This document shows, piece by piece, positions 1 through 14,336 of a stretch of 64,000 bases of DNA (position 1 is the first letter of the stretch; every line of letters starts with the position of its first letter). The notes beneath the pieces were generated by a model that saw only the letters and a program-made list of their open reading frames with translations, did not search any database and was not told the DNA's origin. Position numbers and translations under genes: made by a program. The DNA comes from CAVTAV01 sp963732795 (GTDB lineage Bacteria; Pseudomonadota; Alphaproteobacteria; CAVTAV01): contig CAVTAV010000006.1 of NCBI GenBank assembly GCA_963732795.1, positions 744,001 through 808,000 on the forward strand. Direction: 5' to 3'.

Positions 1-3553
<3,553 letters not shown>

Positions 3554-3554
3554 T

Positions 3555-3592
3555 TGTCATCGCGCGGCGCTGGCGCGCCTCGCGATAACGAT
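3555..3592. repeat. Short palindromic intergenic repeat, class A
   Basis: An inverted repeat of the form TCATCGCG...CGCGATAA with an inner GGCGC/GCGCC core lies immediately after gltB. Its right half (GCCTCGCGAT-A/G-ACGATTC) matches the right half of the longer element at 21236-21314. Elements of this look are common between alphaproteobacterial genes. It may also act as a bidirectional terminator between gltB and padR, but there is no T tract. Confidence 0.5.
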
Positions 3593-3617
3593 TCGGGGTT
3601 AGCCGTCCCTGCGCCGG

Positions 3618-3973
3618 TTAGGCGGCCGCCGCCGCATCGGGTGCGCCCTTTTCCATGCACTTTGCGACGGCGACCGCGATGCGCGACCATTCGCCCGCAG
3701 TGTCCGTCAAACGGTTGAAGCCCTTTCGGGTCAATTTATAATAGATACGTGTGCGGCCGTTCTTGGCGGCGCGCCGCGTGTCGAGGAAGCCTTTGGCTTC
3801 AAGGTCGTGGAGGGTCGGGTAGATGACGCCCTCGCCGAGCGCGATCTCGCCGCTGTGGCGGCGCGGATCGTCCTGACGAGATCGTAGCCGTACATCTCCC
3901 GGTCCTTGAGCATGCGGAGGATCAGGAGCTCGGGAACGCCGTTCATGAAGTCGGGGTTCTTGGTTCTGGCCAT
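3618..3973 (-). CDS. PadR-family transcriptional regulator (one apparent frameshift)
   Basis: A winged-helix repressor of about 118 residues once one missing base near 3860 is allowed for. The N-terminal part reads MARTKNPDF...VPELLILRMLKDREMYGYDLV, and the continuation in the next frame reads GEIALGEGVIYPTLHDLEAKGFLDTR, the PadR recognition helix and wing. The C-terminus has the usual R-IYYKLTRKG hairpin followed by a helical tail. PadR proteins usually respond to phenolics or other small toxic ligands, but the ligand here cannot be read. It is convergent with gltB and divergent from the GST gene, so the GST-queG pair is a plausible target in addition to itself. Confidence 0.85.
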
Positions 3974-4009
3974 CGGTTCTTTTCACCTTTCTCCACCCCC
4001 AAGATCCTT

Positions 4010-4038
4010 ACATTACCTTGTACTACGAGGCATGTCAA
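4010..4038 (-). promoter_or_regulatory. Sigma70-type promoter of the padR gene
   Basis: On the minus strand a perfect -35 TTGACA (4033-4038) is followed by a 17-base spacer and TAATGT (4010-4015) as the -10. It lies 37 bases upstream of the padR ATG. The region is AT-richer than its surroundings. Confidence 0.6.
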
Positions 4039-4186
4039 CGATTTAATTCGACATGAAATCGTCACATAACGGGGCGAAAAGGGCGAAAATCGCCAAAAGC
4101 GGAGCGAATTCGGGCCTTTCGGAAATCTTTCGTCGTGAAAATATCGCGTCTTATAGCGGGCGATGTCATCGGCTACACTCCGCGCC

Positions 4187-4857
4187 ATGCGATGTCTGGT
4201 ACATTTCTGGTTCAGCCCGGCCTCCCGCGCCGTGCGGATTGCGTTGAAGGAAAAGGACCTCGATTTCGATATGGAGGTCGAGCGGATCTGGGAGCGGCGG
4301 GAGGAATTTCTCCTGCTCAATCCGGCTGGCGAGGTCCCGGTTCTGATTGAGGACGACGAGAGCATCGTCGCGGGCGGCCGCGTCATCCTCGAATATCTCG
4401 AGGAATCCCACGAAAATCCGCCGCTTTTGGGCCAAACGCCCCAGATCAGGGCCGAAACGCGGCGGTTGATGGACTGGTTTTCCGGAAAATTCGACCAGCG
4501 AGGTGACCCAGGGGATCGTGCAGCGAAAAGGTGCTGAAGCGCTTTCTCGGCCTCGGCGCGCCGGACGGCACCGTCATCCGGGCCTGCCTGCAGAACGTGC
4601 ATTATCATATGGACTATATCGGCTATCTGACCGAGCGTCGGCGTTGGCTGGCGGGCGACGAGTTCTCCTATGCCGATATCTGCGCCGCCGCCCATCTCTC
4701 CTGCCTCGATTATCTGGGCGATGCGCCCTGGGGCGATCACGACGCGGCCAAGGACTGGTATATGCGGGTCAAATCACGCCCGAGCTTCCGGCCGCTTCTG
4801 GCCGACCGGATCGCCGGGCTCACCCCCGCGAAGCACTATGCGGAACTCGATTTCTGA
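4187..4857 (+). CDS. Glutathione S-transferase family protein (two apparent +1 insertions)
   Basis: A thioredoxin-like N-terminal domain (MRCLVHFWFSPASRAVRIALKE, then the NPAGEVPVL cis-Pro loop and an E-S-I-V segment typical of the GSH site) is followed by an all-helical C-terminal domain containing LAGDEFSYADICAAAHLS. The frame changes at about 4500 and about 4523; dropping one C at each (after CAG) gives EVTQGIVQ-EKVLKRF and a 222-residue protein, normal for the family. I chose the ATG at 4187 because the family starts directly with this beta strand; an in-frame ATG at 4163 would add eight residues. The gene overlaps the start of queG by 20 bases, so the two are probably co-transcribed. Confidence 0.85.
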
Positions 4858-5989
4858 GCGGCTACCGGACCGCGACGTCATAGAACGCAAGGCGCGCGAG
4901 CTCGGCTTCGTTGCGCTCGGCGTCGCCTCGGCCGAGGGCGACCCCGAAGGACGGCGCGCATCTCGACGCCTATCTCGCCGACGGCCGCCACGGCGACATG
5001 GGTTGGATGGCGGAAACCGCCGCGCGCCGCGCCTCGCCGCAAGCGATGTGGCCGGAGGCGCGGTCGGCCATCGTGCTCGGCGTGCCCTATACGCCGGAGA
5101 GCGATCCGCTCGAAGATCTGACGCGCCGGGAAGAGGGCGTGATTTCCGTCTATGCCCGCGGGCGGGACTATCACGACGTCATCAAGAAGCGTCTCAAGGC
5201 GCTGGCTCGTTTCGTGGCCGAAACCTATGGCGCCGAGGTCAAGGTCTTCGTCGATACCGCGCCCCTGATGGAAAAGCCGCTGGCGGCGCGGGCGGGGATC
5301 GGCTGGCAGGGCAAGCACACCAATCTGGTCTCGCGGGATTTCGGCTCCTGGCTGTTTCTCGGCACGGTGCTGACCGATCTCGATCTCGCGCCCGATGCGG
5401 CCGGAGATCGATCATTGCGGCTCCTGCCGCTCCTGCCTCGATATCTGCCCGACCAAAGCCTTCCCCGCGCCCTACCAGCTCGATGCCCGGCGCTGCATTT
5501 CCTATCTGACGATCGAGCACAAGGGCCACATCCCGGCCGAATTCCGGGAAGCCATCGGCAACCGGATCTATGGCTGCGACGATTGCCTCGCCGTCTGTCC
5601 CTGGAACAAATTCGCCAAAGAGGGCGCGGCGATCAAAGCCGATCCGGCCCTTGCCGCACGACAAGCGCTGACCCTTCCCCGCCTCGCCGATCTCGCGCAA
5701 GCTCGACGACGCGGCCTTCCGCACGCTCTTTGCCGGCACGGCGGTCAAGCGCCTCGGCCGGGATCGCTTCATCCGTAACGTCCTGATCGCCATCGGCAAT
5801 AGCGGCGCCCCAGATCTCGCGTCCGTCGCCGAAGCGCGTCTCGATGACGCCTCACCGCTCGTGCGGGCCATGGCGGTCTGGGCGCTTGGCCGGCTCCTGG
5901 ACTCGACGGAATTCGAAAAGCTGAAAGCGCGCTATTTGGCGGGAGAATCCGATCCCGATGTCTCGGCCGAATGGTCGGCCGGGACCTGA
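4838..5989 (+). CDS. queG: Epoxyqueuosine reductase QueG (three apparent +1 insertions)
   Basis: Last step of queuosine tRNA modification: cobalamin- and Fe-S-dependent reduction of epoxyqueuosine. Visible blocks are GRHGDMGWM and ARSAIVLGVPYTP in the N-terminal part, AGIGWQGKHTNLVSRDFGSW in the middle, and the two ferredoxin-like clusters HCGSCRSCLDICPTKAF and GCDDCLAVCPWN. A C-terminal HEAT-like tail (LIAIGNSG...VRAMAVWALGRL) completes it. The frame shifts at about 4937 (extra G in GGG), 5400 (GCGGCCG, extra G) and 5698 (extra C). Repaired length is about 382 residues, typical of the family. The gene overlaps the GST gene upstream and the 3' end of the convergent TPR gene downstream. Confidence 0.93.
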
Positions 5990-6789
5990 TCGGCATCGCC
6001 GTCGAGCGCCGCCAGATTCTTCTCGGCCTGCTCGGCGACGGGCGAGCCCTTGCCATTGTCCACGACATATTGCCAGTCCTGCCGCGCGCCGTCGTAATTC
6101 TTCCGGACCTGGCGGATATAGCCGCGCTCCAGCACGGCATCGAGATTGCCTGGATCGAGCTTGAGCGCGGTTTCGATATCGGAGGCGGCGAGGTCGATCT
6201 GGTTGGTCTCGCGGAGCGCGCTCGCGCGGTAGATATAGGGCTCGGGCTTGGCGGGATCGATGTCGATCGCCTTGTCGAGATCGTTGAGCGCGGCGGCGAA
6301 ATCCTTCTCGCCTCCCTCCGCCCGGGCGCGATCGACATAGATGTCCCGCGCCACCGGCGAGGAGTCCGCGACATATTTGAGCGCGTTGGTGAGGACCACG
6401 CGCGCCGACTGGTACTGCTTTGCCATCAGCCAGGCATTGCCGGACTGGCTCAGGAGATCGGCCCGCAGGCTTTCGCCCGTCCGCTGCCCGATCGCGCTCG
6501 CCGTCCCGCTGACCTGAACGTCCTCGGCAAGCTGCTGCAAAGCCGTGGCTGCGTCCTCGTAGCGCCCGAGACCGATCAGCGCCAAAGCCCCGCAATGGCG
6601 AGACGCGCCGCCGCCCCCATTGGCATGCCAGTCCTGCGCCTCCTCCAACGCCTTGGCGGGATCGCGGGCCGAAAGCTTGATGCAGTCGCGGTAGCGGTCC
6701 TCTTGCGGCGTGGCATGGGCCGAGGGTGCTAATGCGAGGCCGAGACCCAGCACCGCCCAACGAACCGCTTCGAGCTTCCGTCCGCGCAA
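5932..6789 (-). CDS. Exported TPR-repeat protein
   Basis: A protein of about 285 residues with tetratricopeptide-like repeats. The clearest unit is AALNDLDKAIDIDPAKPEPYIYRASALRE followed by DIETALKLDPGNLDAVLERGYI. The probable start is the TTG at 6789, which gives MRGRKLEAVRW followed by the hydrophobic stretch AVLGLGLALAPSAHA, a good signal peptide. Starting further upstream would run into the neighbouring DUF3237 gene. TPR proteins act as scaffolds and no partner can be named. The 3' end overlaps queG by 58 bases tail to tail. Confidence 0.75.
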   Translation of the reverse strand: MRGRKLEAVRWAVLGLGLALAPSAHATPQEDRYRDCIKLSARDPAKALEEAQDWHANGGGGASRHCGALALIGLGRYEDAATALQQLAEDVQVSGTASAIGQRTGESLRADLLSQSGNAWLMAKQYQSARVVLTNALKYVADSSPVARDIYVDRARAEGGEKDFAAALNDLDKAIDIDPAKPEPYIYRASALRETNQIDLAASDIETALKLDPGNLDAVLERGYIRQVRKNYDGARQDWQYVVDNGKGSPVAEQAEKNLAALDGDADQVPADHSAETSGSDSPAK

Positions 6790-6815
6790 AACTCGTGTCC
6801 TTGAAACGCCGCCGC

Positions 6816-7265
6816 TTACTTCACCGCGTAATAGGTGAACAGTGAATGGTCCGGATTGGTCCGCCGCTCGCCGGTGCCGAGGATGACGGTCCGGCTCAGC
6901 CATTCATGCGGGCCCTTGGGCGCATCGAAATAGGGCGTCATCCGGAAATAGGTCGGCTTGCTGGGATCCTTGGAGCGGTGAAGGTAGCCGATGTTGCGAA
7001 TATAGATCCACGCGCCGTCGTCGGCCCGGAGCATGTAATGCGTATTGATCTGGATCCCGTTGGCGAGGTTCTGGAAATGGGCGTAGTCGGCGCCCGAATA
7101 GGGGACGACAGTGCCCGTGAGCCGCGGCCCGAAGATCTCGCCCGAGGACGGCGGCACAAAGCCGCGCCCGCCATGGGGTCCCATGAAGGTCACCCGTTCC
7201 TTGAAGAAGATCCGGACCGAGAAAACGTATTCCAGATCGATCTTCGGTATCGCCTGCTCCGCCAT
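6816..7265 (-). CDS. DUF3237 family protein, copy 1
   Basis: 149 residues. It starts MAEQAIPKIDLEYVFSVRIFFKERV and carries the family's conserved blocks: GPRLTGTVVPYSGADYA, NTHYMLRADDGAWIYI, YFRMTPYFDAP and the C-terminal GPHEW...R...V.GTGER. DUF3237 (UPF0311) proteins are predicted small beta barrels of unknown function. This is the last of three tandem paralogues on the minus strand, with short gaps of 11 and 29 bases between copies, so they probably form one operon. The TPR gene lies downstream in the same direction. Confidence 0.88.
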   Translation of the reverse strand: MAEQAIPKIDLEYVFSVRIFFKERVTFMGPHGGRGFVPPSSGEIFGPRLTGTVVPYSGADYAHFQNLANGIQINTHYMLRADDGAWIYIRNIGYLHRSKDPSKPTYFRMTPYFDAPKGPHEWLSRTVILGTGERRTNPDHSLFTYYAVK

Positions 7266-7276
7266 GCCCCGCTCCC

Positions 7277-7795
7277 CTACAGCACTTCGTAATAGGTGAA
7301 GAGCGTGTAGTCGGGATTCTGGAACCGCTCGCCGGTGCCGACGAAGACCGTCCGGGTCAGCCAGTCATGGGGGCCTACGGGCGCGTTGAAATAGGGCGTG
7401 ATGCGGAAATACATCGGCACGTCCTTGCTGGACGGCGCCTCGAAGCTCTGGCTCCCCTGCTCCTGGACCGCTGCCGCGCCGGCCTCGGGCGTACCGCGCG
7501 TGCCCGGCGGATTATTCAGGGCATAGAGATAGCCCATGTTGTGGATGTAGATGTAGGTGCCGTCGTCGGCCTGGAGCATGTAATGGGCGTCAAGGCCGAA
7601 CTCGCCGCCGTAATCCGCGCCGGAATAGGCGACAACCTTTCCGTTCAGCTTCGGTCCCTTGATCGTGCCGCCGGCGGCCGGGACCCAGACATTGTTGCGC
7701 ATGGGCCCGGCGATCCGGATCCGCTCCTTGAAATCGATATGGATCTGGAACGCGAAATCGAGATCGATCGGCGGGACGGGTTCCTGTTCGGCCAT
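7277..7795 (-). CDS. DUF3237 family protein, copy 2 (with insertion)
   Basis: 172 residues; the ATG at 7795 follows an AGGAGG-like purine stretch on the minus strand. It has the same conserved blocks as its neighbours (GPKLNGKVVAYSGADY, DAHYMLQADDGTYIYIHN, MYFRITPYFNAPVGPHDW). It also has an extra loop of about 25 residues rich in Gly, Ala, Ser and Gln (around residues 105-130) that the other two copies lack. The loop sits between two conserved strands, so it looks like a surface insertion rather than a frameshift product. Function unknown. Confidence 0.88.
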   Translation of the reverse strand: MAEQEPVPPIDLDFAFQIHIDFKERIRIAGPMRNNVWVPAAGGTIKGPKLNGKVVAYSGADYGGEFGLDAHYMLQADDGTYIYIHNMGYLYALNNPPGTRGTPEAGAAAVQEQGSQSFEAPSSKDVPMYFRITPYFNAPVGPHDWLTRTVFVGTGERFQNPDYTLFTYYEVL

Positions 7796-7824
7796 GGAAG
7801 CCTCCTTATCGTTGGTCGCGGCGC

Positions 7825-8290
7825 CTAGAGCACGGCGTAATAGGTGAAGATCGTGTGGTCGGGATTGGGATAGCGCTTGGCGGTCCCGACCATGACGGTT
7901 CGATTGAGCCATTCATGGGGGCCGAACGGGGCGTCGAAATAGGGCGTGATGCGGAAATAGTAGTCGATTTCCTTATCCGACTTGGTGTCGTCGACCTCGA
8001 CGGGCTTGCCGTCTTTCCGCCGGATATAGCCGGTGTTGTAAATGTATATCCATGCGCCGTCGTCGGCCTGGAGCATGTAATGGGCGTTTAGGAGCCCGTT
8101 GCTCGCATAGTCCGCGCCGGAATAGGGCACGACCTTGCCCTGAAGCCGCGGCCCCCAGAATCTCGCCGCCCGACGGCGGGACATAGACCCGGCTTCTGAC
8201 CGGGCCATCGATTACCACCCGCTCATGAAAGTCGATGCGGACGCTGAACGCGTAATCGAGCTTGATCTTCGGGACGGGGTGCTCCGCCAT
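7825..8290 (-). CDS. DUF3237 family protein, copy 3 (one apparent +1 insertion)
   Basis: About 154 residues after repair. It starts MAEHPVPKIKLDYAFSVRIDFHERV and, after an extra G in a run of five near 8152, continues GPRLQGKVVPYSGADYA, NAHYMLQADDGAWIYIYN and YYFRITPYFDAPFGPHEW. It is the first gene of the three-copy array and closest to copy 1 in sequence and length. The frame break lies in a homopolymer, which supports sequence error. Function unknown. Confidence 0.85.
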
Positions 8291-8424
8291 GATCCTCTCC
8301 CTCTTCCGGCCCGCGCGATCCCCCGCACGAGCCCTACCCCAACACGGTGATCTTAACCGTTGTGACGATGACTATACAGAACGGAATTCCGCGGCGATAT
8401 GACGCCGTTTGGACAAAAGAACTG

Positions 8425-8497
8425 TTCGTGGTGAGCCTATCGAACCACGACCGCCTGAGCTGCGTCCTTCACCGGGCTCAGGACGAACGGAGTGTCA
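8425..8497. repeat. Intergenic repeat, class C
   Basis: Contains GAGCCTATCGAACCACGA ... GGGCTCAGGACGAACGGAGT, the common bacterial intergenic repeat built on CTTCGACAAGCTCAGG/GAACGG halves. A related copy is at 14253-14336. It lies between the DUF3237 array and the fpr-like gene and forms a stem-loop. Confidence 0.55.
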
Positions 8498-9805
8498 TGG
8501 CTCCGAGACGACTTTCAGCATATCCCCGATGCGGACGAACTTGCGTCTGGGGCCGGGGCGGGCGGCGGCAGCGGCTTGTTCGGCGGCGTCGATTTTCTGC
8601 CATTCCTCATAGGTGATGGGCCGGGCATCGCGTTCCTCGAGGAGCGCGAGCAAGGCCGCATCGCCGGGCTTGCCGGGCTGGGTTATATCCTCGGCGATAT
8701 GGTTGGCGACCATTTCGGCATCGGGGGCCGAGGTCGCGATGGTGCCGGTCGGCCCGCGCATGGCCCAGCCGGTCGCATAAAGCCCCGGCTCGATGCGGCC
8801 GTTCTCGTTCTTGAACAGGCCTCGGCGTTCGTCATAGGGCGCGCCTTCGATCGGGATCGACTGATAGCCGATGCAGGTGATGACGAGGCCCGCGGGGATC
8901 TCGACGAACTCACCAAGGCCGACGCATTTGCCGTCCGGCTCGACCTTCGTGCGCTCGAACTTCACGGCCTCGACCCGCTCTCCGCCCAGGATTTCGACCG
9001 GCTGGGCATAGAAATGCAGCCACAGGCCGATTTCCTTCATGTCGCGGGTGTTGTCGGCGTAACCCCGGAGATGCTCAAGATTGGTCTCTTTGCCCTTGCG
9101 CTCCTTCGGCGGGCAGGTATCGGCATTCTCCGGCAGCTTGTGCCTGGCGACCAGCGGCACCGCGCGGGCCAGCTCGCCGAGCTCGCGCACTTCCTTATGG
9201 GTAAAGGTCGCTTCCAAGGGCCCGCGCCGGCCGACGACATGGATGTCCTTGATATGGGCCGCGTTGATCTTGGCTTCGGCATGGGGCGCGATGTCGGAGG
9301 CGGCAAGCTCCTCCGGCGTCAGTGCGAGGATCCGCGCGCAATCAAGCGCGACATTGCCGACGCCGATGACCACGACGCTCGACACGTCCACATCCACGTC
9401 GAGATTGGCGAAGTCCGGAAGGCTGTTGTACCAGCCGACGAACGCGCCCGAGCCGACGACGTTCTTCTTCTCCGCGCCCTTGATTTTCAGTGGCCGGTCC
9501 TTCGCCGCGCCGGTCGCGATCACCACGGCGTCATACATCTCGCGGAGCTCGGCAAGGGTCAGATCGCGGCCGATCTCGACATTGCCGATGAAGCAGACAT
9601 TGTCGCGCTGCGCCGTGCGTTCGAAGACCTTGCCGATCTTCTTGGAACCCTGATGGTCCGGCGCGACGCCCGCGCGCAGCAGGCCGAACGGCGTCGGCAG
9701 GCGGTCGATCACGTCGACCCGGACATCCTCGAATTTCTTGACGATGGCGTCGGCCGTGTAGAAGCCGGCAGGGCCGGACCCGATGATCGCAACGCTCAAG
9801 GTCAC
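8495..9805 (-). CDS. FprA-type ferredoxin/adrenodoxin-NADP reductase
   Basis: A flavoprotein of about 436 residues that passes electrons between NADPH and ferredoxin. The FAD-binding GSGPAGFYTADA motif is right at the N-terminus. DRLPTPFGLLRAGVAPDHQ and the NADPH-binding GVGNVALDCARIL follow, then GRRGPLEATFTHKE, and the C-terminal GWAMRGPTGTIATSAPDA. The ATG at 9916 would add 37 non-conserved, Gly/Ala-rich residues, so I prefer the GTG at 9805, which puts the dinucleotide-binding fold at residue 5-8. There is no ferredoxin gene next door. It could supply electrons to any ferredoxin-dependent enzyme, including GltB, but that is speculation. Confidence 0.9.
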   Translation of the reverse strand: MTLSVAIIGSGPAGFYTADAIVKKFEDVRVDVIDRLPTPFGLLRAGVAPDHQGSKKIGKVFERTAQRDNVCFIGNVEIGRDLTLAELREMYDAVVIATGAAKDRPLKIKGAEKKNVVGSGAFVGWYNSLPDFANLDVDVDVSSVVVIGVGNVALDCARILALTPEELAASDIAPHAEAKINAAHIKDIHVVGRRGPLEATFTHKEVRELGELARAVPLVARHKLPENADTCPPKERKGKETNLEHLRGYADNTRDMKEIGLWLHFYAQPVEILGGERVEAVKFERTKVEPDGKCVGLGEFVEIPAGLVITCIGYQSIPIEGAPYDERRGLFKNENGRIEPGLYATGWAMRGPTGTIATSAPDAEMVANHIAEDITQPGKPGDAALLALLEERDARPITYEEWQKIDAAEQAAAAARPGPRRKFVRIGDMLKVVSEP

Positions 9806-10040
9806 TCGGACTCTCCCGACGCTGGTTCTTGTCCCGCTGTTCGCCGGCGCTCCGGGAGACGCACCGCCTCCGGCCTCGCACAGCATTCGGCCGGTTCGCG
9901 GTTCCCCCACCACCAATATTTAAGGCGCGATGGCCGGATCGAAGCAAGGGGGAATTGTCAACTTATGATCCTCGTCAACGCGCGCTTAAGGGTCAGGGTC
10001 CAAGAGTTCGGCCTGGATACGGATACAAACGCAAATCGTC

Positions 10041-10064
10041 ACCTGTTGCTCTTGTGCAACAGGT
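10041..10064. promoter_or_regulatory. Perfect 9-bp inverted repeat upstream of clpB
   Basis: ACCTGTTGC and its exact reverse complement GCAACAGGT flank a 6-base spacer. The element overlaps the -35 region of the proposed heat-shock promoter and lies about 90 bases upstream of the clpB ATG. It could be an operator or the remains of a terminator; there is no T tract. Confidence 0.55.
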
Positions 10065-10079
10065 GCTTCGCTCCTAAAT
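10051..10079 (+). promoter_or_regulatory. Putative sigma32 (RpoH) promoter of clpB
   Basis: CTTG at 10051-10054, an 18-base spacer and CCTAAAT at 10073-10079 resemble the alphaproteobacterial RpoH pattern CTTG-N17/18-CYTATNT with one mismatch. The position is right for clpB, which is RpoH-controlled in many bacteria. The 9806-10151 gap otherwise shows nothing but a short AT-richer stretch. Confidence 0.5.
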
Positions 10080-10151
10080 GACAGAAGGGCCGGAATGCCC
10101 TAAAGGGTTTTGGCCGTAATCGCCAGTCACGGGATTACCGAGGGGTTTGTT

Positions 10152-12749
<2,598 letters not shown>

Positions 12750-12755
12750 CCGGCG

Positions 12756-12872
12756 CTACGCCTCGTTTTTCTGGATCCAAAGATAATCGGGGTTGAGCAT
12801 CCGCCGCGCGATGCGCGCGGCGGCCCCCACCGCTGCCCAATTGTCCCATTTTTGGACTCGCGCGCCCGCCAT
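12756..12872 (-). CDS. Possible 38-residue small protein
   Basis: A short minus-strand frame in the 255-base gap between clpB and the MarR gene reads MAGARVQKWDNWAAVGAAARIARRML and ends NPDYLWIQKNEA. It is basic with a Trp-containing amphipathic look. The ribosome binding site is weak and the frame stays open upstream, so it may be chance. I do not recognise it. Confidence 0.25.
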   Translation of the reverse strand: MAGARVQKWDNWAAVGAAARIARRMLNPDYLWIQKNEA

Positions 12873-13004
12873 TTCGTAACCATGATTAGGCTCAACGCGA
12901 CTCTGCGCCTGGATCAAAACGGTTGCGTAACGGATTTCCGGTTGGCAGACTTCCCCGCTGATACAGTAGGCAGATAACAAAAGTAGCGTAGTGTAGGGGG
13001 GCGC

Positions 13005-13358
13005 ATGGGAGTCGAGCTCAGCACCAGACAGGGCCTCGACCTGTGGCGAAGCGTGCTGTCGGCGAGCGTGATTTCGAACGCGCCCGACCTCACCAACCGG
13101 CAGATGGCGATCCTTCTGATCGTCTATCTCGATCCGCCGCCGCATACGGTCAAAAGCCTTGCGGCGGAATTGCAGGTCTCCAAGCCGGTGATCACCCGCG
13201 CGCTCGATTCCATGGGACGGATGGGACTCGTCAGGCGTCAGCGCGACGAGAAGGACCGGCGCAACGTCATGGTCATGCGGACCGTCAAGGGCGCGGTTTT
13301 CTTAAGCGAATATGCCGAGATCGTGATCGCCGCCGCCAATCTCCTGGACGAGGAATAA
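13005..13358 (+). CDS. MarR-family transcriptional regulator
   Basis: 117 residues, winged helix-turn-helix. Recognisable parts are LTNRQMAILLIVYLDPPPHTVKSLAAEL, the recognition helix VSKPVITRALDSMGRMGLVRR and the wing QRDEKDRRNVMVM. MarR proteins are dimeric repressors released by small aromatic or oxidative ligands. A GGGGGG stretch sits just ahead of the ATG. The gene ends 8 bases before the NlpC/P60 gene and is probably co-transcribed with it, an arrangement that suggests control of a cell-envelope function. The ligand is unknown. Confidence 0.85.
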   Translation: MGVELSTRQGLDLWRSVLSASVISNAPDLTNRQMAILLIVYLDPPPHTVKSLAAELQVSKPVITRALDSMGRMGLVRRQRDEKDRRNVMVMRTVKGAVFLSEYAEIVIAAANLLDEE

Positions 13359-13366
13359 GCTTCTCG

Positions 13367-14240
13367 ATGGATTTCGATCCCCGGCTGACCCCCTACCGGC
13401 CGGATCTTGCCGCCGCCTCGCTCATGGGCCGGGTCAAGGCCGACCGCTATGTCGAAGGTATCGACCTCCAGGTGCGCGTTGCGGCAACCGGTCTCTGGTC
13501 GGAGCCGCGCACCGACCGGGGGATGGCGAGTCGAGATCCTGTTCGGCGACGTCTTCACCGTCTATGAGACCCGGGAGGACTGGTCCTGGGGACAGGCGCG
13601 GTCGGATTCCTATGTCGGCTATGTCTCGTCCGAGACCCTGGGCGACCCAGTGATCGAACCGAGCCATACGGTGGCCGCGCTTTCGAGCCATATTTATCCC
13701 GAGCCCGACATCAAGCTCCCGCCCATCGCGCATTTGCCCCTGGGCGCGGAGGTGTTCGTCGCGAAAGGGGGCGAAAGCGAGACATTCGCCGAGCTCGCGA
13801 CCGGCGGCTGGATGATCCGGCGCCATCTCACGACACTAGGCGATATCGAGCCGGATTACGTCGCGACCGCCGAGCGGATGATGGGCATCCCCTATCTCTG
13901 GGGCGGCAAGAGCACCACGACGGGCCTCGACTGCTCCGGGTTCGTCCAGATCGCCCTCGCGCGCGCCGGACACAAGGTTCTCCGCGACAGCGACATGCAG
14001 GCCGAAACCATCGGCGCGGCGCTCCCCGAGGGCGCGGCCCTCCAACGCGGCGATATCGTGTGCTTTCCCGGCCATATCGGCTTCATGGCGGATGCCGAGA
14101 CGCTTCTTCACGCCAATGCCTATGCGATGTGCGTCTCCAAGGATCCGCTTTCGGACGTCATCGAGCGAGTCCGCGCCGAGCAGGCCAAACGCCCGGAGCC
14201 AAAGCCGCCAGTTACGTGTATAAGAAGGTTCTCATCTTGA
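13367..14240 (+). CDS. NlpC/P60 family cell-wall hydrolase (one apparent +1 insertion)
   Basis: About 290 residues after repair. The N-terminal half has bacterial SH3-like segments (EILFGDVFTVYE, GDPVIEPSHTVAAL, HLPLGAEVFV). The C-terminal half is the NlpC/P60 papain-like peptidase: GIPYLWGGKSTTTGLDCSGFVQIAL holds the catalytic Cys, and GDIVCFPGHIGFMAD the His. This family cleaves gamma-D-glutamyl-diaminopimelate bonds in peptidoglycan. The frame shifts near 13530 (an extra A before GTCGAG). No signal peptide is visible, which is common for this alphaproteobacterial subgroup. It follows the MarR gene by 8 bases. Confidence 0.88.
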
Positions 14241-14252
14241 CCAATAGATTTC

Positions 14253-14336
14253 CGTTCGGGCTGAGCTCTTGTCGAAGCCCGCTGCCTGGGCTCGGCCTCA
14301 TGCCCTTCGACAAGCGCAGGGAGAACGGAGTGAGGA
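14253..14336. repeat. Intergenic repeat, class C (second copy)
   Basis: TTCGGGCTGAGCTCTTGTCGAAGCCC on the left and CCCTTCGACAAGCGCAGG plus GAGAACGGAGTGAGG on the right form an imperfect stem-loop related to the element at 8425-8497. It lies between two convergent genes and could serve as a terminator for both. Confidence 0.6.

Noticed and set aside
8492..10081. A plus-strand open frame of 529 codons opposite the FprA-type gene
   Set aside because: It is a shadow of the flavoprotein gene; the residue pattern is low-complexity and lacks a ribosome binding site.
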